Assembly: GCA_009760855.2 (NCBI GenBank)
Contig: WPIO01000118.1
Coordinates: forward strand, 1,090,001 to 1,154,000
Direction of reading: 5' to 3'
Length of the DNA stretch: 64,000 nt
Origin: Cristatella mucedo
Taxonomy: Eukaryota; Bryozoa; Phylactolaemata; Cristatellidae
The position numbers and the translations under genes are program-made. The notes beneath the pieces were generated by a model, which saw only the letters and a list, made by a program, of their open reading frames with translations, had not been told where the DNA came from and did not search any database. Position 1 is the stretch's first letter. Each line of letters begins with the position of its first letter. Below are positions 55,591-64,000 of this stretch, one piece after another.

Positions 55591-57515
55591 AGGCTGCTTC
55601 TACTAGAATGCTGTTCCCGATTCCTGGATGCACCTCAATGTCTACATTTAAGCAGGTCATTAGTGATCTAGTCCAGAAGTTCATATCCCAATCAAAGAAG
55701 AAAACATGTCCTCTGGACCGTATTCCCACTGCCCTGCTCATACGTTGTATTGATCTGCTGCTGCCATGCCTAACTAACATCATAATTATGTCATTAGCCT
55801 CAGGTCATGTCCCAGCACCTTTCAAAAAAGCAGTAGTCAGGCTACTTCTTAAGACAAAAACACTAGACCAAGTGAACTGTTTAGTGCCTGTTTAGATAAG
55901 GACACCACGTCTAAGTTAGTCCATGCATTCGTGACATCCTGTCTACACTTCTGCAACTACCACCCAGTCTTCCTTCAACAATTCCGATCAAAGACGCTAA
56001 AATGGGTCGCTGCGGACAAGCTGAACTCAAATATAGAAACTTCGAACCTTGCCAGTAAGATTCAGTCTGACTTTAGTGCTAATCGCTCCACAGAGTCAGC
56101 GTTGCTTGGGCTAAACAACAAACTACTTAGGAATCCATTCATAGGTAGAGCGTCTCTGCTCGTTCTGCTCGATATTTCGGTAGCTTTTGATACAATAGAT
56201 CACAAAGTTCTTCTAGAGCACCTCTCATCTCGCCTGGGCTTCACTGGCATAGCTCTGCAATGGTTCAAGTCTTATCTCAGTGGGAGACTCCAGAGTACTG
56301 ACACGAATGGACAAAGATAATTATAGGTACCTCTGAAATATGGGCACCTCAGGGCTCCGTGCTAGGTCTGGTTCTTTTCACGGTTTATTCTTTCCCTCTT
56401 GCTGATGTGATTGCCAAGCACAATCTAGGCTTTCACTCCAATGCTGATGACACTCAGTTGTACCTTTGCTTTGATTCCTCCCAGCCTTCGAGCACTTCAA
56501 ATTCTCTCAACTGACTTGCTGCATGTATTGATAAAATCCACACATGGATGGCAGCAAATTTTCTAAAATTAAACGATGATAAAACTAACTTACTAGTTAA
56601 TGGCAGACCCAGTGTGATTCAAAAAAATGAAAAGCTGACACTCAAAATTGGCTCTGCCAGCATATCTCCTGTTGAATCAGCTTGAACTCTAGGTGGCATG
56701 TTCTAAAGTGACCTGTGGTTAGACGACCACATCAGCTCCACAGTCAAATCTGCCTACTTTCAGCTACATTGCTAAAATTTGTGCCTGTTTAGATAAGGAC
56801 ACCACATCTAAGTTAGTCCATGCATTCGTGACATCCTGTCTCCACTTCTGCAACTCATTGGTTACTGGCCTACCGGCATGTGCTATCAGGTGACGGCTGC
56901 TGGTGCCAAACTCTGCAGCTAGGCTTGTCTGTCGTGAGCGTCGCAGTTGCCATGTTACACCACTTCTCTGTGACCTGCAGAGGCTACCAGTCAAGCATCG
57001 GATTGACTGGTAGCCTCTGCAGGTTTTGTCGTTCACTTTTAGGTCACTTCATTCATTGGCACCAGCCCATCTCTTAGATCTACTACACAACCAAGCCAAG
57101 CATCGTACTACCCACTATTCGGAATCCATTAGTCTACCAATAGCTAGTATAAACCTCAAACCCTTCGAAGACCGTGCATATAGTTCGTATTCTCCCAAAG
57201 CCTGGAACTCCCTTCCGACTTGCGTCAGAATATCCCCTGACTTCACCACATTTCAAAGGAACCTAAAAACACCTATGTAAGACAGCATTTAGTGGGTCCC
57301 TGTGATTCGTCCTTCGGGGGCTTATTCGTGATGACACTGTGCATGCTGCCACTAACCATGTTATGCATGCTGTTAACCAAGCATGAGAGTGCTCACCATT
57401 CAATTGCATTTCCCTTTGCAGCAAATGTAAAGCCCACAGAGATAAATTGAGTTCTCTGAGGGTGCTTTATCAAGTGCATTATTAATATAATAATTATTAT
57501 TATTATTCTACAGCT
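55591..57515 (+). mobile_element. LINE-A, about 1.9 kb, longest + copy
   Basis: Pre-RT linker (CSLDRIPTALLIRCIDLLLP in broken frame), RT start (ADKLNSNIETSNLASKIQSD, FSANRSTESALLGLNNKLLR, LVLLDISVAFDTIDHKVLLE, GIALQWFKSYLSGRLQSTD), then RT middle, C-terminal domain, UTR, eroded hairpin and tail. A 75-bp displaced internal segment is at 55884-55958 and a fold-back is at 56974-57023. Multiple stops. Confidence 0.9.
56974..57023. repeat. Perfect 21-bp inverted repeat, 8-nt loop
   Basis: CCTGCAGAGGCTACCAGTCA (+A) at 56974-56994 is exactly complementary to 57003-57023, with loop GCATCGGA. The other LINE-A copies have TTGACTTCAAGG here, so the right arm is a new inverted copy of the left. Confidence 0.97.
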
Positions 57516-57529
57516 ATCCATCCCGTCTG

Positions 57530-57697
57530 ATTCCTATCTCAGATTTGTAACGGCCTTCCACTAATTCTTGCAAATAATCTAACTAGCTCCCTATTTCCGG
57601 CTCTGGTAGATTATTGTTATTCTCTTGGCTGGGCTACCGAATGAAGCCACTCGGCCATTGCAGCTGGCTAAGAATATGGCAGTGAGGCTAGCTTCGA
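57530..57697 (+). mobile_element. LINE-B internal fragment
   Basis: GGCTGGGCTACCGAATGAAG and CAGCTGGCTAAGAATATGGC match LINE-B (compare 38.08 kb). Its right edge is at the 3' tail of the next LINE-B. Confidence 0.7.
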
Positions 57698-58196
57698 AAT
57701 GTAATGTATCCGTCTGTAACTCCAAAAATTCATAGAGACTATGAGGGCGTTACGCATGAGAGTTTTGTATAGCAAACTCGCAGCCTAAGCAGGTTTTGGT
57801 ACGCATTCTGTAGCCAAAAGACTAGGTCTCGCCCAACAAAGGGAAAGTGGTAAGCATAGGAGAGTCAAGAAAGCAGTTGAGGTAGTGACTAGCATGGAAT
57901 TAGCAGCTCAGTACCACTGAAACTAATTGGCCATAGTCGGCAGCAGAAGAGTATTTGTCCTTGAGTGAGAGTTGTGGAAGCGAGTTCCACAGTCTTGGAC
58001 CTACAGAACTAAAGCTTCTGTAGCCAACGGTCTTTAGGTGGAGGAATGGAACAGCTAAATAATCGTCCACACAAGACCTGAGTTCGCGAAGAGGCTGAAA
58101 CTGGTGCAGCAGTTCAGCTAGGTACGAAGGAGCCAAGACGTAGCGGGCCTTGTGGGTCAGAGTAAGAAATTTGCTCTGTCTCCGTTGCTTAACAGA
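57698..58196 (-). mobile_element. LINE-B 3' part
   Basis: Tail GTAATGTATCCGTCTGTAAC, UTR, minus text FSSVGPRLWNSLPQLSLKD and KARYVLAPSYLAELLHQFQP. The right edge (CGTTGCTTAACAGACATC) passes straight into a forward LINE-A. Inserted at AAATG, similar to the 12.47 kb insertion. Confidence 0.82.
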
Positions 58197-59290
58197 CATC
58201 AGTTGTACGTTTGCTTTGATCCCTCCCAGCTTTCGAGCACCTCAAATTCTCTAAACTCACTAGCTGCATGCATTGATGACATCTGCACCTGGATGGCAGC
58301 ACATTTTCTAAAACTTAACGATGATAAAACTAACTTACTAGTTATGGGCAAACCCAGTGTGAACCAGAGATTGGAAAGGCTGACTCTCCAAATTGGCTCT
58401 GCCAGCATAGCTCCAGTTGAATCAGCTCGAAATCTAGGTGTCATATTCCAAAGCGACCTCTCTTAGACGACCATATCAGCTCCTCAGTCAAATCCACCTA
58501 TTTTCAGCTTCATAACATTGCTAAAATTCGAGCTTGTTTAGATAAAGATACCACGTCCAAGTTGGTTCATGCATTCGTGACATCTCGTCTCGACTTCTGC
58601 AACTCACTGCTTACTGGCCTACCAGCATGTGCGATCAGGCGATTGCAGCTGGTGCAAAACTCGGCAGCTAGACTTGTCTGCCGTGAGCATCGCAGTTGCC
58701 ACATTACTCCACTTCTCGCCGACCTGCACTGGCTACCAGTCAAGCAACGGATTGACTTCAAGGTTTTGTCGCTCACTTTTAGGTCCCTTCATTCTATGGC
58801 TCCAGCCTATCTGTCAGATATACTACCCCGTCAGACCAAGCATCGTACCACCTGCTTTTCGGAATCCAACAGCCTAGAAATACCTCATGCAAACCTTAAA
58901 TCCTTTGGAGACCGTGCATTTAGGTAATATGCTCCCAAAGCCAGGAACTCCCTCCCGACCTGCGTCAGAACATCCCCTGACCTGACCACATTTAAAAGGA
59001 ACCTAAAAACACACCTATTTAGGACAGCATTTAGTGGATCCCTGTGATTCGTCCGTGATGTGCTTATGCATGCTGACACTGTGCATGCTGCCACTAACCA
59101 CATTTGCATGCTGACCCTGTGCATGTCACCCCTAACCATATTATTCATTTCGTTTGTTTTTCAAGCATGATTTAACTTACCATTTAATTGCACTTCACTT
59201 TACAGCAAGTGTAAAGCACCTAGAGAGAGATTAAGTTCTCTGAGGGTGCTTTATCAAGTGAATTATTGTTATGATTATTATTATTATCAA
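58197..59290 (+). mobile_element. Best-preserved LINE-A C-terminal domain
   Basis: Starts just after the YADD position (QLYVCFDPSQLSSTSN). Two long frames (58152-58466, 58562-58927) cover LKLNDDKTNLLVMGKPSV, then VTSRLDFCNSLLTGLPACAI, RRLQLVQNSAARLVCREHRS and HWLPVKQRIDFKVLSLTFRS. Only a small frameshift separates them. UTR and hairpin (GCACCTAGAGAGAGATTAAG to GAGGGTGCTTT) show A-C and G-T changes in both arms, so pairing is kept. Confidence 0.92.
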
Positions 59291-59359
59291 CCCTAGCTCT
59301 TTCAGAAATCCCAGAGGTTCGACCGGACATGTATTTTTAATATAAAAACAAACATATGT

Positions 59360-59762
59360 ATGTAAGTAATATATTTTTTCAATATGTTATCAAATACTTC
59401 ACCCTTGTCGGAGGTGCCCCCTGCCGGGGTTGCAGGACATACCTGCACTACCCTGGTCAGGAACAGGAACAATACAGCTTCCAAGCTAGAAATGGCGTCC
59501 GAGATACACAGCCTCTGAAATGCTGCTTGTTTCTTGCACAAAATGCACAGGGTACCAGGCAGGCTTTATTTTCCGGCCTCCAGCGGCCCAAAGCAATGAC
59601 CACGAAGGGCCTCACCACTGCCGACCAGTAGCTAGTGGTCAGGAAAGACTGGGCTATCGCGATGTACTTACCAACCTTTTTTCGGGCTGCCACCAACACG
59701 GCATCATTGCTGCCGTCAAATAGCACAGCTACATCGACTATGGCTGTGTCAGTGCGATTGAT
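59360..59762 (-). other. Unassigned GC-richer frame
   Basis: The minus frame 59457-59726 (89 aa) contains LVPCAFCARNKQHFRGCVS, a Cys/His cluster reminiscent of a zinc-knuckle fragment, and a W-S-A-V segment. I cannot assign it. It is perhaps a gag relic. Confidence 0.3.
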
Positions 59763-59830
59763 AATTCATCTGTATTTAGCCCTAAGGGAACTTAATCTCT
59801 TTTCAGGCGCTTAACGCATTCTGCAGGTGT
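59763..59830 (-). mobile_element. LINE-A-type hairpin fragment (LINE or SINE-1)
   Basis: GCCCTAAGGGAACTTAATCT then CAGGCGCTTAACGCATTCTG. Only the 3' hairpin region remains, so its parent could be LINE-A or SINE-1. Confidence 0.6.
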
Positions 59831-60220
59831 TGACTTCAGGTAGGCACACGGCAATTTCACTAGCCTGTATGCCGTGCAGCATGCACATATGGCAAACGAA
59901 GCCACTGGGTACTTCTCAAGATTTAATTGAATTCGTGGGGCTCTTCTCTTCACCGGCAGTGCACATGTAGGAGTTGGAGATGGACGACATGCCTGCTTCC
60001 AGCTGTGAGATCAGAAACAAGGACTGGCTTAAAAATAGTGTAATGTGGTGCTCATCTTTGGATGGCAACGTACCACAGCCTGATCGTTAAAGGCTCGAAG
60101 ACAGTAAAGAAACAGGTATGGCCGCGAAAATGCATAGCCATTCAGCCACCATATCCGAAATATTGAAAATAACAGTGGCTTAACAGCTAAGGTATGATAT
60201 CATATCGTCTTCCAGGGGCC

Positions 60221-60835
60221 AGAGGCTATTTCCGATAAAGCTGTACCATTCTCATGCCATGCCCCTGCTCGCCATGCCACTGGGCTTGGGTAAGACGAGC
60301 AGCCGCCAGGTTAGACCTCTTTATAATATCGCATGTGCCAACGACAGCAGGGGATCTAAACAAGTCCACATGAGCATGGCCTATGCAAAGGATACTAAAG
60401 GGGCGCAAGATGACGCCGAAAGAGCGAACAAACCTGTGAGTTGGTCAATTGGCTTCCACAGTCCAGCCGAGTACCGACTCAGTTGCAACAGTACTAGCAC
60501 ATGTCCTAAAAGATCCGGCTAGCTGAGTAACTGCTAGTGTAGTCAGAGTTGACGTCCACCACAGTCGAGGGCTTCCGGCGAAATACACCAACTCTAACTA
60601 ATTCCCTTGGGTGCGTGGCCGAATCGCCGGAGCAAGCCTGCAACTATGCAGGGGCATAACTCGGCGAGACCGGCAGCATCCAACGCTACAACTTACTCGG
60701 CCAACTTTTCAGACCCAAGAGCCCCTGTAACCTCTCATCAATACACGCCCGGCCGGCCATGCCATAGGTCAGACCCAGGCCTATCCGTTGACCCTTACTT
60801 ATAACATGCCAGCCGCAGCGTCTCTGCCAACCAAC
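60221..60835. repeat. Direct repeat, copy 1
   Basis: Matches 61125-61835 in order: AGAGGCTATTTCC, CTTTATAATATCGCATG, AAAGGGGCGCAAGA, AGATCCGGCTAGCTGAGTA, GACGTC-ACCACAG and CAGACCCAGGC. Offset is about 902 bp in the left part and about 1003 bp in the right. Class unknown. Minus frames (MRPFSILCIGHAHVDLF) mirror those of copy 2. Confidence 0.8.
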
Positions 60836-61124
60836 TGTACCAACCTCAGCTCTCTAGGTGTCACAGCCACAGCTGAAAACTAATGACCACGGCCTACCTG
60901 CCAGTAAGGAACGCCCAATCGATTGACCTAGCTTAGTCATCCGACTCAGTGACGTCAGGCACCACCCAGAAATAGCTTCTACCGGCAGCGTTTCCAACAA
61001 AGCACCCGATACCTCCATCCCTGTAGCTATATTCAAAACAAAAATCGCGTATTCAAAACAGAAGTTTGCTAAAAATATTTGCCACTGCGAGAGTTGCCAA
61101 AATGTAGCCTAGTTCTAGGGGGTC

Positions 61125-61850
61125 AGAGGCTATTTCCCACCAAATCCCACCATACTTCGTGCAGACCGCAGCTAGCCATACCGCCGGGCTACGGTAACAC
61201 GAGCGGCTCAGGTTAAAGCTCTTTATAATATCGCATGCGCCAACAGCAAAGGAGCTAAGCAAGTCTACGGAGAAAGGTCCTATATAAAGTAAACTAAAGG
61301 GGCGCAAGACAATGCCGCAAGAGCGAAAAAACGTGCTAGTTGGTCAGTCGGCTTCCTCAATCCCGCCGTTGTACCGACTCCGTTCCAACAGTAGGAGCGT
61401 AAGCCGTAAAAGATTCGGCTAGCTGAGTAGCTGCTTGGCGAGTCAGAGTCGACGTCTACCACAGTTGAGAGCTTCTACCAAATGACGCCAGCTCACAGGG
61501 GGGGGCCACTAACAGGATGCATGGGGAATGTACACAATGTACAAATGAAAGTACAAATCATAACAACGAGCATGCTAGCCAGCTGCGCTCGGGCTTTGGG
61601 TACTCGCTGCCTTGCGTGCGTAGCCACATCGCCAGGGCACGCCTGAAACTATCCAGGCGCATAACTGGGCGAAACCGGGAGCATACAAAACCACGACCTA
61701 CTAGGACATGTTGTCCTACATAAGAGCCCCGCCGACCTGTCGTCACCGCACATCCAGCCGTACCATAAGCCAGACCCAGGCGTAGCCGATGACGCGTACC
61801 ACATTACAGCCGTCCCGTCCCAGCTGACCATACTTGGCCTGGGTACTAGT
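61125..61850. repeat. Direct repeat, copy 2
   Basis: Partner of 60221-60835, with about 100 bp extra near 61500-61600 that includes a GGGGGGG run and ACAATGTACAAATGAAAGTA. Minus frames include MRPFSLLYIGPFSVDLL. TATAAAGTAAAC and CTTTATAAT give TATA-like boxes, so LTRs are one possibility. Confidence 0.8.
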
Positions 61851-62354
61851 TGACCAGATTTTCTGAAACACATCCATTCAGAATTCAGAGTTGTGAGACA
61901 TTTTGCTATCTCTCATACCAATATTTGCAATAATGTTATTAATATTCCTTGTGTGTATGCACCATATTGAGTTGATCTCTATTGCAATGAATTGTTTCTT
62001 TGTGACTCTACAAAGCCTCTGACACGCAGAGGAGATAATACGGATTTGTATAGCATCAAAATGTTATCGACTTATCATGTTCAGGCGATAGCCAAGAGAA
62101 TTTTTAAAAGGCGAGAAAGAGAAATAAAAAAGTTATTGGTTTTCTGAGTCGGTTTGATAGTTTTTCTAGTAAATAACATTGCATTACCAGCCATATACGG
62201 CTAGAAATGGCATGCACAGGTGGCTGAAAAAGTTATATGCCGTAATTCAGACCCTTTAAATTGAAAGGGCGTTAAGCATTAAAAAAAAGGTCATTTCCAA
62301 AAAAACGTCTACATTTTGAGCAAACTAAGGAATTATAGTACTAAGATGACCACG
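61851..62354. other. No recognised feature
   Basis: AT-rich. Confidence 0.4.
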
Positions 62355-63195
62355 TACAATAATAATAATAATATTAATGCACTTGATAAAGTGCCCTCAG
62401 AGAACTCAATCTCTGTCTAGGCGCTTTACATTTGCTGCATAGGAAAATGCGATTGAATTGTTAGTATTATCATGCTTGATGAACTGCATGCATAGCATGG
62501 TTAGGGAGGACATGCACAGGGTCAGCATGCAAATGTTGTTAGTGGCAGCATGCACAGTGTCAGCACGCATAACAACATAATGGACGAATCACAGGGACCC
62601 ACTAAATGCTGTCCTAAATTGGTGTTTAATTTCTTTTTAAAAGTGGTCAAGTCAGGGTATGTGGTGATGCAAGTCGAGCATGAGTACCGGGCCTTAGAAC
62701 CATACGAACTAAATGCACTGTCTCTTAACGATTTGAGGTTTGTACGAGGTCTTGGTAAACTATTGGATTCCGAAAAGCGGATGGTACCATGCTTGGTCTG
62801 GTGGTGGAGTAGATCTGATAGACAGGCTGGAGCCAAAGAATGTAGTGACCAAAAAGTGAGCGACAAAACCTTGAAGTTGATCCGTTGCTTGATTGGGAGC
62901 CAGACCAGGTCGAAGAAAAGTGGTGTGACGTGGCAACTGTGACGCTTACGACAGACATGCCTAGCCACAGAGTTTTGCACCATCTGTACTCGCCTGATTG
63001 CACATGCTTGTGGGCCAGCAAGCAGTGAGTTACAGAAGTCAAGACGGAATGTCGCAGATGCATGGACCAACTTAGAAGCTGTATCCTTATCAAAAAAAGC
63101 CTGAACTTTAAAAATGATAAATAGTTAAAAGTAGACAGACTTGCTTGTTGAGCTGATGAGTTCGGCAAGTAAACGATCATTCTGAGACGAGACAC
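62355..63195 (-). mobile_element. LINE-A, C-terminal domain to 3' tail
   Basis: (AAT)n tail, intact hairpin (GCCCTCAGAGAACTCAATCT ... TAGGCGCTTT), 3' UTR and a 182-residue open frame reading VHASATFRLDFCNSLLAGPQ, HVTPLFFDLVWLPIKQRINF and LKSLRDSAFSSYGSKARYS. One of the longest open LINE frames. Confidence 0.9.
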
Positions 63196-64000
63196 CCATA
63201 TTCTAAGCAAAGTCTCCTGGGACATGGTGGTTGAGTCCACAGTGAAAGGTAGGCTTTATAGTTCCAGAGTCTCACTAGTTTTGAGTATATCTATCGAGTT
63301 AGTTTCAGCATTATTCCTTTGTATAAAGCTGGTTATATTTGGTTTCATTCCTTAGAAGATTTTACTAGTTGTATTAATTATCATAGAAAGTTTGACGGTG
63401 AAATGCAGCTTTGCTCATCATGAACATGTTAATCTATATTATATTTATCCTAATACGGTGACAAGCCAAGATTACTGCTAGCCTTTGCTAACAAGAACAA
63501 GCATTCAAACTAATAAATCATGCAGTGTCGTCATGCTTTGTCATACGATCAGGACACCTCCTGGGCAAATATAATGCCAGTTCAACCAATGCTATGGATC
63601 ATTAGGGGCGATAGCTTAGGATTTATGCTAACGAACATTACAGGCTAATAATGCCGAAAGTAAGACTCTTGAAAAGGCAGCCTTTCAGTAGTAAATAGGG
63701 TCTAGCCACAATGCAATAAGGGACGTTCTCTACGTGCACAAAATCAAGTGACCATGACCTGCTTAGCAAGTCAGTGTCGGTTCCATAAGAAGTTACAATA
63801 AAATTATAAGTAAATTACAGGTACAAGTAAATTAAAGTTACAAGTACAAGTAAATTACAGGTACAAGTACACACGCAAAAGACGCAATACATCCGTAGAA
63901 CGAAACTCCTGTCTAGAATAACACTTTCAGTCCAGCAAAGGTAGGGCATACATGTTTAAGTAAATAATTCCAGGGACCTAAATTACTGCATGCTGCTTCG
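63196..64000. other. Unannotated, with a small minisatellite
   Basis: At about 63808-63872 a unit of about 15 bp (TACAAGTAAATTACAGG) repeats four times with small variation. Otherwise no supported feature up to the window end. Confidence 0.6.

Noticed and set aside
55487-55783. 98-residue minus frame as a gene
   Set aside because: It overlaps head-to-head LINE-A pieces; no domain.

Overview
This is a eukaryotic, invertebrate-animal type of genomic window, roughly 40% GC by eye. It holds a spliced gene with GT-AG introns from 89 bp to 24 kb, many 5'-truncated non-LTR retrotransposons, tRNA-derived SINEs, decayed gypsy-like LTR elements, a Tigger/pogo DNA transposon and long microsatellites. 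I cannot name the species. The transposon mix (CR1/L2-like LINEs, degenerate gypsy gag/pol, tRNA SINEs) fits a spiralian such as a flatworm or mollusc, but this is inference only.

The one host gene I can support is on the + strand. Nine exons at 5303-5381, 8877-9032, 17396-17710, 41667-41774, 41864-41972, 42532-42666, 42779-42946, 43423-43497 and 49768-49960 join with every intron phase consistent. They give 445 residues in one frame, ending at a TAA. These match, in order, the C-terminal part of the N-recognin ubiquitin ligases UBR1/UBR2, downstream of the RING. The UBR box and RING would lie upstream of the window. The gene is stretched by its introns: the one at 17711-41666 is about 24 kb and is packed with transposon copies.

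Most of the rest is two LINE families. LINE-A has about 35 pieces on both strands; it encodes a reverse transcriptase with a YADD-type motif and a long C-terminal domain. Its 3' end is a conserved stem-loop (AAAGCGCC ... GGCGCTTT) followed by (ATT)n. LINE-B has a different 3' end, with a short TAATG/TAATGTA-type tail. Several LINE-A copies are only the hairpin and tail. A tRNA-derived SINE (SINE-1; 22.5 and 44.0 kb) appears to carry the LINE-A 3' hairpin, which suggests a LINE/SINE partnership. SINE-2 may share its end with LINE-B.

Layout: 1-5.3 kb LINE pieces and a GCT-rich repeat; 5.3-17.7 kb UBR exons 1-3 (as numbered here) with LINEs and a 0.5 kb microsatellite; 17.7-41.7 kb giant intron (LINEs, SINEs, Tigger at 36.1-37.3 kb, minus-strand gypsy at 38.9-41.3 kb); 41.7-50 kb the last six UBR exons; 50-64 kb LINEs, a gag fossil at 51.0-51.8 kb and a roughly 0.7 kb direct duplication at 60.2-61.9 kb. 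Rearrangement scars include a nested LINE insertion with a 5-bp target duplication (12.46-12.90 kb), a perfect 21-bp fold-back (56.97-57.02 kb) and a displaced 75-bp internal copy (55.88 kb).
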